Below, one piece after another: positions 33,401 to 42,786 of a DNA stretch of 64,000 nt. Position numbers and translations under genes: made by a program. The notes beneath the pieces are model-generated. The model had not been told where the DNA came from and did not search any database. It saw nothing but the letters and a program-made list of their open reading frames with translations. The stretch is from Eutreptiella sp. 'Long Island Sound 2002'. Lineage: Eukaryota; Euglenozoa; Euglenophyceae; Eutreptiales; Eutreptiaceae. Within the stretch, counting starts at the first letter, position 1. Each line of letters starts with the position of its first letter. The stretch is taken from positions 118,979,206 to 119,043,205 of the forward strand of contig OZ038379.1 of assembly GCA_964036045.1 (NCBI GenBank), written 5' to 3'.

Positions 33401-34431
33401 TCCCAACCGTAGTCACCAGGGTATTCTCCATTGAGGTAGTCAGGGGTGGAGGCACCAAAGAATGGGTCCAGCCATTTGTTGCGCTCTGGGCCATAGCAGG
33501 CATTGGTGGGGAACATGGCCACAGGGGAAGGGGCGTACTGGGTAACATTGGCGGTGGTCATACCTTTCTCGGCGAATGGGTCGGCGATGTGGAAGTCCCA
33601 GCTCTCAACAGGACCCTCACCGGTCGCGATGGCCTGCACGTAGTAGCAGAACATGGAGAACGTAGCCAAACGGCCGTTCTTGATCTCCTTCACCTTCAGT
33701 TCAGTGATAGTGTCAGGGTCGTCACCCGAACCCAGATGGTTAGAGGCTTCACCAGGGTGGTGCAGGCGCATACCCTTGCCCAAAGGACCACCGTTCACCC
33801 AGCAGGCCTCAACGGCAGCCATCAGGGCAAACTGGTAGGCCACGATAGCAGGGATGGGCTGGGTGTGCACCAGGTTGGAGCTGCCAAGGGAGTCCAGACA
33901 GCCCTCAGGGAAGATCCGAGCACCACCCTTGAACCACATAGGCTGGTCGACCTGCATACCAGTGTACTTGGCCAACAACTCAGGGGTCAAGCAGCCCAAA
34001 GTGCCTAACATAGCCCAACGCGCATGGATCATCTCGGCCTCACGGTATGCGGCGAAGGTGGTGGGGTCAGCGGCCAAACCGGCCGCGTCCCAACCGTAGT
34101 CACCAGGGTATTCTCCATTGAGGTAGTCAGGGGTGGAGGCACCAGAGAATGGGTCCAGCCAATTGTTGCGCTCAGGGCCATAGCAGGCAGTGGTGGCGAA
34201 CATGGCCACAGGGGAAGGAGCGAACTGGGTAATATTGGCGGTGGTCATACCTTTCTCATCGAATGGGTCGGCGATGCGGGAGACCCAGCTCTCAACGGGA
34301 CCCTCACCAGTCGCGATGGCCTGCACGTAGTAGGAGGACCCCCCCCCCCCCCCACTGTTATATCCGTACTTTCCACACACCCTGAGGCTGGTGGTTGGAA
34401 AAATTAAGCGGAGGGGAGGGTGTGCCAGCAT
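30457..34431 (-). CDS. chimeric ORF: LHCII polyprotein units fused to LINE N-terminus, endonuclease and RT fingers
   Basis: One open frame of 1,324 codons. Residues 34-491 are two complete 229-residue LHCII units and residues 492 to about 532 are the start of a third. From about 533 the protein becomes LINE sequence: a duplicated motif ending GQRLARIVGRE / GQRLARMLGRE, a Ser-rich basic region, a hydrophobic segment (YLFLLYALL), DVHPNPG near residue 785, then an APE endonuclease (FLTLNVGEP, VVALQEFRF, ILMGDFNDCVWG, RRLDVVLF, DHKAV) and RT fingers (PKNKAAGMDHV, SYRPISVATGMYSILARL). It stops at a TGA inside the RT. The first 33 residues come from poly-G and upstream sequence and are probably not native. 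It has no stop or frameshift across the fusion. Whether it is expressed is unknown. Confidence 0.85.
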   Translation of the reverse strand: MLAHPPLRLIFPTTSLRVCGKYGYNSGGGGGSSYYVQAIATGEGPVESWVSRIADPFDEKGMTTANITQFAPSPVAMFATTACYGPERNNWLDPFSGASTPDYLNGEYPGDYGWDAAGLAADPTTFAAYREAEMIHARWAMLGTLGCLTPELLAKYTGMQVDQPMWFKGGARIFPEGCLDSLGSSNLVHTQPIPAIVAYQFALMAAVEACWVNGGPLGKGMRLHHPGEASNHLGSGDDPDTITELKVKEIKNGRLATFSMFCYYVQAIATGEGPVESWDFHIADPFAEKGMTTANVTQYAPSPVAMFPTNACYGPERNKWLDPFFGASTPDYLNGEYPGDYGWDAAGLAADPTTFAAYREAEMIHARWGMLGTLGCLTPELLAKYTGMQVDQPMWFKAGARIFPEGGLDSLGSSNLVHTQPIPAIVACQFALMAAVEACCVNGGPLCKGMRLHHPGEASDHLSLGDDPDTINILKVKQIKNDRLAMFSMFCYYVQAIATGEAPVESWVSHIADPFGVKGMTSAEITQLAPSTPADLPAVGDSSTVATYERHPTQGIAVPDLGGSPSVAVGQRLARIVGREHVPLLHPSPGIVVPDPVGSPSGAVGQRLARMLGREPVFMRRTLGGKRRPSDTLSSSSSTSDTSSSSHRQHKKRQTRDFWRARWIKSLPYLFLLYALLWSGRVTSMCSPMHVVQLPSWCYIGHNCGAPRRRRHVLQHQHRWHYSNLPGWYVLLLTLVHVGLPIWTPPHVHDTRAHAHAPLCQTLARPRLPGLILWDPAQRMKRLSNDVHPNPGHSPPPRPDPSFLTLNVGEPFLSRRHWGHVLAEIIVEQPAVVALQEFRFRSGSHHAAWTAAMDGIYLPITYGDENPDTQFLVHNSISRYVSKLPSMGSQARAIKIALPCHTRYVIANIHGPFLRDQREKLDEWLAQLPDLVILMGDFNDCVWGRPSQPNRYWHPLLESGALLDPILAHAPNTNPQNLATHCRGRRLDVVLFCPAAWDIHPPISADTIDFPHAGDHKAVRVTVLNPLGPRPAPPSVIGNVSHWPSSLFRKFSRHMSQWSKAHSTHQDYIMHPLDRADAIIAAASSFVQAHPRPQPVQDAVEQQLADELHRNPTSKRAQQAWAHHRATNNMKRAQRHLRRFRKCAVRGRSTFFNALKWWLITPFRTTRPQPDMASAAEHLPHFAGDPPWRPEEAKALLSQVLKPRRPVSPDPPSWQSFTKALRQPKNKAAGMDHVAPHLHQWLPRELQWDLYIAVRHVWESDNVPQHWLQARIAMIYKPGPPEAARSYRPISVATGMYSILARLILETLRGPINAALSDPQAGCR
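32051..32091 (-). other. DVHPNPG (2A-like) motif upstream of the endonuclease
   Basis: Encodes RLSNDVHPNPGHS just before the endonuclease. The older copy has LSQDVHPHPWP at the same place. The pattern D-V-x-x-N-P-G resembles the 2A-type ribosome-skipping motif found upstream of the endonuclease in some LINEs, but the usual Glu is His and the last Pro is His here. Function is inferred only. Confidence 0.5.
32838..32958 (-). pseudogene. LHCII unit 3, truncated at the fusion point
   Basis: About 40 codons matching the start of units 1 and 2 (YYVQAIATGEAPVESW to ITQLAPS). Similarity to the LHC repeat fades between about 32840 and 32822, after which the LINE-specific sequence begins. This marks the chimera junction. 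Confidence 0.85.
32959..33645 (-). pseudogene. LHCII chlorophyll a/b-binding unit 2
   Basis: A full 229-residue unit. Family: light-harvesting complex II proteins, which bind chlorophylls and carotenoids in the thylakoid through three membrane helices. Visible here: YGPERNKWLDPF and GDYGWDAAGL in the lumen-to-stroma lead-in, helix B REAEMIHARWGMLGTLG with its E-x-x-H-x-R, helix C FALMAAVEACCVNGG, helix A KVKQIKNDRLAMFSMF. The strongly conserved ExxNGR of helix A reads QIKNDR here, an unusual change for a functional protein. Period to unit 1 is exactly 687 bp with no intron. Confidence 0.9.
33646..34332 (-). pseudogene. LHCII chlorophyll a/b-binding unit 1
   Basis: A full 229-residue unit of an LHCII polyprotein, starting at the helix A end (YYVQAIATGEGPVESW) so that the unit phase is permuted relative to a mature LHC. 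Helix B (AEMIHARWAMLGTLG), helix C (FALMAAVEACWVNGG) and helix A with KEIKNGRLATFSMF are present; the chlorophyll-ligating Glu and His and the NGR motif are intact. Upstream the sequence is cut by a poly-G run (poly-C at about 34340-34355 on the plus strand). No plastid targeting sequence is present. The source gene was probably a tandem polyprotein encoding several LHCs. Confidence 0.9.
34339..34356. repeat. poly-C/G run at LHC fragment border
   Basis: About 16 consecutive C on the plus strand exactly where LHC similarity starts. A homopolymer at a breakpoint could reflect an insertion scar or a collapsed assembly join. Confidence 0.8.
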
Positions 34432-34624
34432 GTGAGTGCACGCAAAAGTGAGGCCTCTTCTTCATGTGCTACTCTCATGGCGGTTGTACGTGGGGGCCCG
34501 CACTCCCGCTTGATACTGTTGTGGCCTACCAGTAGTGGCGGCATACATGTGGACGTAATTGACTTTCAAAAGTACCTTGGCCAAAACTCAGGAAGCTCAC
34601 TCGCTAGCACTTAAAATTTTCACA

Positions 34625-35564
34625 TTATTTCCTTAGTGATAGACATACGGAAACAAGTGGTGGCCAACGAGACGAATGCAACCCGGCCGCTAATATACTG
34701 GTGCGCCAAATACTCCCATGTACACTGCTTGTGGATGAAAAGAGAGTTGAGTACTCTTGTAGAAGTGGCCACCACCAGCAACTGCTTGGCTCAAGATTAA
34801 AAAGGATTGGTTTGGAGGCCGGCCCATTGAAGATTATCAGCACAAACCAGCAATTCTTCGTCACAATCCATGCACGACGTGGTGTCGTCCATGTACCCAA
34901 GTCGATCAAAGGTCCCTCCCGTTCTCGACCACGGGGGAACACGGAGTAACGCCGGGAATGCGCGCCTTTCAGCCCCACCAAAGAACACCATCACTGGCAA
35001 CGGGCACCCTTGGGCCACACTAGCCAGTAAACCCGCCAACGCCTCATATACTGCCGCATAACCACCCTTGTGCACGGTGGCAATGGTGGTAGTCATTAGA
35101 ACCAGTCCCACAATCGCTCTCGGTATACCAGCCAATTGCAACAAAAACCGCAAAGTGTCATGCACTACGGACCCATATTCATATCTCACGGCATCAACTG
35201 GCATACAAATGTGTTTTCGCCACAAACATCAACACCCTATAAATTTATGCACAATGCGGAGGAGATCCGCCACAATGGAGGAGGGATGCAACGCGAGCTG
35301 TGGAAAGGGTAACACCCCGGCCTATGCAAGAAGCGGGACATATTGATCCGCAATGTGACCGCTTATGAGCTTCCACATCGTGGTGACACCTACATGGGGT
35401 GGTGCATTCGCAGTGGGTCCGAGTGGTGTTTTCCAAAGTAAGGCGTAGCAATCAGTAAGATCTACGACGTGAATTGGAACTCCATATGCCACATTGTGAA
35501 TGAATCGATGACCAATTGCAACTGTGCATCGTGTAGCCACTCTTGGATGCAATAGTCCATCCAT
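34625..35564 (-). pseudogene. second LINE lineage: reverse transcriptase remnant
   Basis: Minus-strand frames with RT motifs in the right order: HVVDLTDCYALLW near 35470, YGSVVHDTLRFLLQLAGIPR (motif A helix region) near 35110-35170, VAQGCPLPVMVFF (motif B) near 34980-35020, LGYMDDTTSC (motif C, intact YMDD) near 34880-34900, then WAGLQTNPF. Frame changes separate the pieces. The sequence differs from the copy 1/2 family. It lies downstream of the endonuclease array at 36.8-41 kb on the same strand and is probably the same element. Confidence 0.7.
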
Positions 35565-35579
35565 TCTCGATAGGGTGTG

Positions 35580-35970
35580 GACTTCCTAGGCTTCCGCACA
35601 TTGCCCCGCGCAGAGTCAACAGTAACGGGAAGGGTAGGTGCCTACACGTGGCTTGGGGCGACTATCGGTGGCGCCACCGTGCCCCCCGTGTGAGCACCCA
35701 CCAAAGATACCTGAAGTGGGCACTTATGGTGACGCACCACATGCGCGCACACAGCCAATGGCAGCGCAAGGCCTGCACAGGGGTGGAGGAGGTACACGTC
35801 GCATCCTTCCACAAGGCCTCCCGCGGGTTCGAGAGGGAATACGACCTTAGGGTGCGGGGCTGGAATTGCCACAGCTACGCCCAAGTGGGCGGATGCAAGA
35901 GTTTTCTGTTTGCCCAAGAGGCATCCAATGGTGCGCAGCAACACTTGGCGATTCACATGGCACGGTGACG
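35580..35970 (+). pseudogene. LINE copy 3 fragment (RT thumb region)
   Basis: A plus-strand fragment of the copy 1/2 family. VTHHMRAHSQWQRKA aligns with LVAHPTWEQKA of copy 1 (near 29830) and TRAHPQWAHKA of copy 2 (near 22820); GFEREYDL aligns with AFERVQLL. It is flanked on both sides by sequence of the opposite-strand LINE lineage, so it looks like a nested insertion. Confidence 0.5.
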
Positions 35971-36830
35971 GCGACGTCGGAACACTGGTTGGCTAGCGCG
36001 TGGTCCCAAAAAAGAATGTTACCTCGCCGCAGAGGCGGACATTATCCACTGCGTTCTCCTCAAGCGGAAACACGCTCCCTCGCGGGAGGGCACACGTGGC
36101 AAACACTTGTGTTCCCACGACAAGGAGCTCACTTGCAGTGTGCAACTCACAGGGCCCCCCTTGCGGCACGCCTTCCACCGCTCACTACATCCCCTACTTC
36201 CAAGGGCATAAACGGATTGAGAGAGGATTAGTGGCATGCTTGGATCCGGGCAAACGTGTGTCCCTGTCAACTATCTCTGAACCTACCCGCCACTCACCCT
36301 GCACATATAACATCCCCTTTTTACTCTACAACCGGTGGGCTTTGTGAGCTGCGGCAACTTACATTGCTGCATAGAATGTATACAAGCAACGAATTGCCCC
36401 CCTCATAGCGCCCCCCGTGCGTAGGGACATGCCTCACTCGCATGAAGCTGTAGGTTTGCCAATTAATGCTATACATATGATTTTGGCCCGGGACCCCATG
36501 CACACCGTCAACCGGATGACCGAACCTCCGCTTCGTGTGTGGAACAAAAAATACAACAACCGTAGGTGGCGGGCTCCAAACTGATCAAGGCCTACCGCTG
36601 CTTGAACTTCAGGCGGAACCAGCGGCCCATTGACATTGGTGGGTTCAATGTGCGGGGTGAACGGTTTATGTGTTGGTCGGCGATAATCTGACTTCTATGG
36701 ACTCGAAACACCCACCCAAAGTGGGCGACTAGAACTGCTTCCAACGAGCGCTGTAGTCCTACGACTTCTCACGCTTGGAGAACAGCTTTGCGAGCCACCA
36801 CCGATTTGTGCACCACCGGCACATTAAGCC
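35970..36830. other. no recognisable gene
   Basis: Short frames only. It lies between the copy 3 fragment and the endonuclease end and may be a decayed part of the minus-strand LINE linker between endonuclease and RT. Confidence 0.35.
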
Positions 36831-36831
36831 A

Positions 36832-37203
36832 TCACCAGGGATGTGCCCGCAAAAGATTGTGAAGAACATGGAATGCCCACAAACTGAACCGTGGAACCGT
36901 GCCGGGGGTGCTCGGGGGCCCAAAGATAGCGTCCGCCGAGGCTGTCATGACAACCAAGAAATGACGATGTTTCTGTGGAAGGGCTGGTGAATGCGTGGAG
37001 AGTAGGCTAGCACAGCCGTCCATGAACAATTGTTGCTGCTTCTGGGAGACTTTGGAGCCTACTTTGTAGCGGGCTCGCGCTACGAGGTTGCCACAAGGAA
37101 GCAGTGCCAGCAAAGTGGGGAGGCGCAACCGCAGCGGGTAGTGATCAGACGGGAAAGCTGCCTCACTTTCCACACTAACAACCCCAATTTTCCGGAGGGG
37201 CAT
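36832..37203 (-). pseudogene. LINE endonuclease C-terminal segment
   Basis: Minus-strand frame containing FPSDHYPLRLRLP, the terminal S-D-H motif of APE-type endonucleases (catalytic Asp-His pair). It continues the endonuclease frame that ends in the lowest copy of the 1,249-bp array and is itself outside the array, so only one copy of this terminal motif exists. Confidence 0.7.
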
Positions 37204-37210
37204 TGCGACC

Positions 37211-37662
37211 GATGGAAAAACCTAGCGCTCCCACAAAGACATGCGCACGGTGGCCCCTGCATGTTGTGTATAAAAGGATGGAGATGCATGTCACCCACAA
37301 ACTCTAGCAGAACACGGCCTATCTCCGTGTTGATAAACACACAGTTCGCCGACCATCTTGGGTTACACTCGAAGTGTCCTCTCAAAAGGACCACCTGCGA
37401 ATCAGGAGCAACATGGGCGCGCAGCCACTGAAGCAACGGCCAGTACTCTTTAGCTAAACCTTTGGGTGAACTGTACACATTGACTATCTGCATTGGAGTG
37501 TCGTGATAAGTGACTCTCAGCACGATGCCTTTGCCGCGTGAAGTCTCTAATGTGTAATTGCAAGCCGCGCCGAACGAATACCGCAACAAAGGCTAAGAAG
37601 GAGGAGACCCATGTGCAACGGTGCCAGTTCTGATAATAAATTGCAAAACAATTGGGCGGCAC
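37211..37662 (-). pseudogene. endonuclease middle segment, array copy 1
   Basis: Encodes IVLRVTYHDTPMQIVNVY, SQVVLLRGHFECNPRW and GRVLLEFVGDMHLH. In APE endonucleases the GDFN motif carries catalytic Asp and Asn; here it reads RGHFEC, so the key Asp is His. This copy lacks 11 bp present in the other two and is the one joined to the C-terminal SDH segment. Confidence 0.7.
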
Positions 37663-38442
37663 GCGCGCTCCTAGAGGAGAACCTCCGCCGGGTAGATCTC
37701 CTTCAACCCCAATACACCCTGAAATCGCTCACATCCGTGACCGATTGTGTGTTCACAAAGCCCCCCAACACTAGCAACCAGCGTGGAGATACGCCCTTGG
37801 TGGTCAGAGGCTGGTAGGCTTCGTGGTCCTCCCTTTGTCATTTGCTTAGGCCTTACCCGTGCCGTGCAATCTAGTGAATGTTACCTTCGCCCGCGGCCGT
37901 TTGACTACATAGGACTCCGGACGCACTGGACTTTCTTCCACAGGTGGGGACCCAGCTCACGCACGGGTGCCTACAAAAGTGGGAAGTAAACATGAGCTCG
38001 ATCTCACCATGACGATTGGGGGCGGAGTGCAGCCAGAAAGCTACTGATAGGGACCGAGGGGGGACCAAGCCGGACTACACGCACATAGCCCACCCCGTGG
38101 AAAGCCGTGGGGGCACACCCGGGATGAAGATGGGCTTTGCGATAGCAAGCGTCCAAGACCGCCGAGGGATCGGTTGTGAGCAAACCACCCCACAAGAGGA
38201 AGAAGTGGCCTCCCAAACAGTCGCAAAAGGAAACACATCCCTTGCATCCAATTGTGACTGCATCAGTGCCACCAACAACTAGATGCCGGAGGTATGCTAT
38301 GCAAGCACAGAAACTGTTCAACTTGTACCCCCTGTTGTGCAAAGGCCTGTTGTGCAGAAGGACGGGCGCATGGCTAAGGCCGAGGATGTCGACCCACGCG
38401 CACTAGGGGGCACGACCGTGAGCCTCGCCAAAGGTGGCGCCA

Positions 38443-38922
38443 CTAGTAAGGAGCCACACGATGGAAAAATCTAGCGCTCCCACAAAGCCACGCACACGGT
38501 GGCCAATGCATGCTGTGTACAAAAAGATGGAGATGCATGTCAACCACAAACTCTAGCAGAATAGGGCCTATCTCCGTGTTGATAAACAGACATTTCACCA
38601 ACCATCTTGGGTTACACTCGAAGTGTCCTCTCAAAAGGACCACCTGCGAATCAGGAGCAACATGGGCGCGCAGCCAGTGAAGCAACGGCCAGTACTCTTT
38701 CGCTAAACCTTTGGGTGAAATGTACACATTGACTATCTGCGTCGGAGTGTCATGATAATCGACTCTCAGCACGATGCCTCTGCCATCCGGACAGTGCGTG
38801 AAGTCTCCAATGTGTAATTGTAAGCCGCGACGAACGAATACCGCAACAAAGGCTAAGAAGGAGGAGGGCCATGTGCAACGGTGCCAGTTCCGATAATAAA
38901 TTGCAAAACAGTTGGGCGGCAC
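38443..38922 (-). pseudogene. endonuclease middle segment, array copy 2
   Basis: A 159-codon frame nearly identical to copy 3 (IVNVYISPKGLAKEYWPLL, VVLLRGHFECNPRW). It shares the RGHFEC reading in place of GDFN. It ends without the SDH motif because the array unit ends first. Confidence 0.7.
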
Positions 38923-39691
38923 GCCCGCCTCCTAGAGGAGAACCTCCGCCGGGTAGAGTTCTTTCAACCCCAATACCCCCCGAAATCGCTCACACCCATG
39001 ACACATTGTGTGTTCACATGGCCCCCCAACACTAGCAACCAGCGTGGAGATGCGCCCTTGATGGTCAGAGGCTGGTAGGCTTCGTGGTCCTCCCTTTGGC
39101 ATTTGCGTAGGCCTTACCCGTGCCATGCAATCTAGTGAATGATACCTTCGCCCGCGATCTGTTTGACTACATAGGACTGCGGGCGCATTGGACTTTCTTC
39201 CACAGGTGGGCACCCAGCTCACGCACGGTTGCCTACAACAGTGGCAAGTAAACATGAGCTCGACCTCACCATGACGATGGGGGGCGGAGTGCAGCCAGAA
39301 AGCTACTGATAGGGACTGAGGGGGGACCAAGCCGGACTACACGCACGTAGCCCACCCCGCGGAAATCCCTGGGGGCACACCCGGGATGAAAACATGGGCT
39401 TCGCGGTAGCAAGCTTCCAAGACCGCCGAGGGATCGGTTGTGAGCAAACCATCCCACAAGAGGAAGAAGTGGCCTCCCAACCAGTCGCAAAAGGAACCAC
39501 ATCCCTTGCGTCCAATGGTGACTGCATCAGTGCCACCAACAACTAGGTGCCGGAGGTATGCTATACCAGCACATAAACTGTTCAACTTGTACCCCCTGTT
39601 GTGCAGAGGGACGGGCGCATGGCTGAGGCAGAGGATGTCGACCCACGCAAACTAGGGGGCACGACCGTGAGCCTCGCCAAAGGTGGCACCA

Positions 39692-40171
39692 CTAGTAAGG
39701 AGCCACACGATGGAAAAATCTAGCGCTCCCACAAAGCCATGCGCACGGTGGCCCCTGCATGCTGTGTACAAAAAGATGGAGATGCATGTCAGCCACAAAC
39801 TCTAGCAGAACACGGCCTATCTCCGTGTTGATAAACACACAGTTCACCAACCATCTTGGGTTACACTCGAAGTTTCCTCTCAAAAGGACCACCTGCGAAT
39901 CGGGAGCAACATGGGTGCGCTGCCACTGAAGCAACGGCCAGTACTCCTTAGCTAAACCTTTGGGTAAACTGTACACATTGACAATCTGCGTCGGAGTGTC
40001 ATGATAATCGACTCTCAGCACAATGCCTTTGCCATCCGGACAGTGCGTGAAGTCTCCAATGTGTAATTGTAAGCCGCGACGAACGAAGACCGCTACAAAA
40101 GCCGACGAGGAGGAGACCCATGTGCAACGGTGCCAGTTCCGATAATAAATTGCAAAACAATTTGGCGGCAC
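39692..40171 (-). pseudogene. endonuclease middle segment, array copy 3
   Basis: A 159-codon frame as in copy 2, with VVLLRGNFECNPRW: the position is Asn here, closer to but still not the GDFN consensus. It is the 5'-most copy in the element's reading direction. Confidence 0.7.
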
Positions 40172-40940
40172 GCCCGCCTCCTAGAGGAGAACCTCCGCCG
40201 GGTAGAGTTCTTTCAACCCCAAAACCCCCCGAAATCGCTCACACCCATGACGCATTGTGTGTTCACATGGCCCCCCAACACTAGCAACCAGCGTGGAGAT
40301 ACGCCCTTGATGGTCAGAGGCTGGTAGGCTTCGTGGTCCTCCCTTTATCATTTGCTTAGGCCTTACCCGTGGCATGCAATCCACTGAATGTTACCTTCGC
40401 CCGCGATCTGTTTGACTACATAGGACTCCGGGCGCATTAGACTTTCTTCCACACGTGGGCACCCAGCTCACGCACGGTTGCCTATAACAGTGGCAAGTAA
40501 ACATGAGCTCGATCTCACCATGACGACGGGGGGCCGAGTGCAACCAGAAAGCTACTCATAGGGACCGAGGGGGGACCAAGCCGGACTACACGCACATATC
40601 CCACCCCGTGGAAAGCCGTGGGGGCACACCCGGGATGAAAACATGGGCTTTGCGGTAGCAAGCGTCCAAGACCGCCGAGGGATCGGTTGTGAGCAAACCA
40701 CCCCACAAGAGGAAGAAGTGGCCTCCCAACCAGTCGCAAAAGGAAACACATCCCTTGCGTCCAATTGTGACTGCATCAGTGCCACCAACAACTAGATGCC
40801 GGAGGTATGCTATGCAAGCACATAAACTGTTCAACTTGTACCCCCTGTCGTGCAGAAGGACGGCCGCAGGGCTAAGGCGGAGGATGTCGACCCACGCGCA
40901 CTAGGGGGCACAACTGTGAGCCTTGCCAAAGGTGGTGCCA

Positions 40941-41297
40941 CTAGTAATCGGCAAAAAAGCCAAAAAACGCCCGCGGCACACCCAGCTCACCCAACAACCA
41001 CAAGGCGAGGGCTTTGACACACCACTCGGCTACCAAGTACGACACGCCAACGATAGCATACGCAAACGAGGCCTCCGCTACAAGACCCAAAAAGGAAGCA
41101 ACAATCGTGAAGCAGAGGCTGTGGCCTTGGAATGGACGTCGCACACTCCGCACTCGCTTAAGCTCGTCTGTGTCCTTGCTGCTGCATGTCCGGAACACGG
41201 AGCCGTATGGTACAATGGCCTCCTTGGGATTTAGCTTGCTTGGTGTATTGTGCCGCTTTTGTCTCCGCCAAGTGCCTGAGCTGCTTCTACCATTCAA
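40941..41297 (-). pseudogene. possible upstream LINE or RT-like fragment
   Basis: A 118-codon frame ending at the array border. LALWLLGELGVPRAFFGFF resembles the helix after RT motif A (compare LLQLAGIPR at 35.1 kb), but no catalytic motif is present. It could be the end of another LINE unit or chance. Confidence 0.25.
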
Positions 41298-41479
41298 CAG
41301 CCGTTATGCCCTGTCACGTGAGACTGCCGAACAACAAGTTAGCACAAAATTGGGAGCACGCCACCACCATACGCACAACAAGGATCAAGGAGGGGCGGAG
41401 GGACCTCTACTAACGCACCATACGATGCAACCACTGCTCAATCCGTCCAAGCGTATATGTGGGGCCTCAATCCGGACCA

Positions 41480-41620
41480 AGTAAACACGGGGGGGGGGGG
41501 GAGAAAAAAATTCCTAGTACTGGCGTACAGCCATTTTTTTCGGGGGGTAGCCCGGGAGGGGGGGGTACGAAAAAAATTCACGCCGGAAATTTTTTCCGGA
41601 CCCCAAAACCTGAAATTTCC
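41480..41620 (+). repeat. dispersed G-tract/poly-A repeat, copy A
   Basis: A G run, then AGAAAAAAATTCCT, a TTTTTTTCGGGGGGTA word, GGGAGGGGGGG, TACGAAAAAAATT and AAATTTTTTCC. The same order of words occurs at 42955-43085. Confidence 0.75.
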
Positions 41621-41639
41621 TTAACTCTACCCAACGTGT

Positions 41640-42265
41640 TTGGGTTTGGAAGCTGCAAGGAGGATGTTTCTCACAGTAACCATGGATATTTCAACTGATA
41701 TGGGTGGTATTTGTGTTTAAGGGCATACGGACCCTCGGTCTGTTCCGGCTGCCGTGCAGCGCCCCACCCTGGCCTCTTATCGGCAGGAAACAGTCCCCAG
41801 GTAAGGCAATACACCCTATCTTGCGCGAGAAACCGAACCAGCAGCATTGAAGGACAAGGGCAGGCACTAACGGTCCCCGAAAAAAATTTGCTCTGTTGCG
41901 GCGTGCTACGGCTTCCTGCGGCATGGGGCGGCATGATTCAACCGTTCGTGCCTAGACAAGGGTGATTGATGGCCATTTCCGCTGTTCTGCACGTTGCCCA
42001 AGCCTACAATGGACCCCACAATGTCATGTCCCCAGTGTCTTCTCGCAAGCTGGTTGATGACCGCTACGCCGCAATGGCCAACAAGGATTGGCTTGTTAGT
42101 ATGTCCGTGTATGTGTGTGAATGGTACACATTGTTGTCCAGGACCTTCTCTCTCTGACCCATATTTTCACACTCCCTCCTTGTGCACAAGCCCAAATCGG
42201 TCTTTGTTTCCCTCTTTTGTCTTCTCCCTAACGATCCATTGCGGCTCTCTACAACCAGGCAAGCA
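41640..42265. other. no recognisable gene
   Basis: Short overlapping frames; nothing recognised. Confidence 0.35.
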
Positions 42266-42267
42266 AC

Positions 42268-42551
42268 GAACCGTGGATTGCAAGTCCCTAACCTCAACTC
42301 AAGGGGGCACGGAACAAAGGGTGCGAAAGAGAAACAAGAGAGAAAGAACGTAGGACCGCGTTCAAGAACGCGTTCGCCCCTGAAAGAATTTGGGAATGCA
42401 TTGGGGCCGGGGCTTTGCTCCGAATGCGGGGTCTTCACTTTGCAACAAACCACATTCATATAGCGGCCCGTCTTGCTGATCTTCGCTAGAAAGCACCTCG
42501 CGACAAACGACATTTGTATAGTGCCTCATCCTGCGATATCTGGCGCTCAAA
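42268..42551 (+). repeat. solo satellite monomer plus spacer module and flank
   Basis: One 48-bp monomer (CCGTGGATTGCAAGTCCC), the spacer module from 42321 (GTGCGAAAGAGAAACAAG), and the flank with TAGCGGCCCGTCTTGCTGAT. It is collinear with the right end of the big array (5495-5790). The flank itself contains two diverged ~55-bp units (GCAACAAAC/GCGACAAAC). Confidence 0.8.
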
Positions 42552-42786
42552 GGGATTGACGGCTTGATGAAAAGGAATTAACAAAAAAAGGAAGGTGCCA
42601 CTTGCGCCATGCAAAAAAAACCAATTACTTTATCTCAGTAGTAGTTCATGTGCCAATGGCATACAATGTGCCAAAGCTGTTGTTTTTTTTAACTCGTGAC
42701 CGAAATTCCACCAAGCGTCCATTCAGAGTACGCATAGCGGGTCATGGGTCAGTGACAGGGCCAACTTTGGGTACGGGTTTGGTATG

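Larger units (their letters stand above)
37211..40957 (-). repeat. three tandem 1,249-bp copies of a LINE endonuclease segment
   Basis: The word GATGGAAAAA(T/C)CTAGCGCTCCCACAAAG starts at 37211, 38460 and 39709, exactly 1,249 bp apart. A second landmark (GTGCAACGGTGCCAGTTC) at 37613, 38873 and 40122 confirms the period apart from an 11-bp gap in copy 1. On the minus strand each copy reads from an endonuclease start (WVDILCLSHAP) to a middle part (IVNVY, VVLLRGHFECNPRW). Similarity ends at about 40950 on one side and at 37211 on the other. Confidence 0.95.

Noticed and set aside
32902-34407. Plus-strand ORFs opposite the LHC units
   Set aside because: They are repeated with the same 687-bp period as the LHC units and are antisense shadows.
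37211-40957. CRISPR-like or bacterial repeat array
   Set aside because: The units are 1.25 kb, contain LINE endonuclease coding sequence and have no short spacers; the window is eukaryotic.
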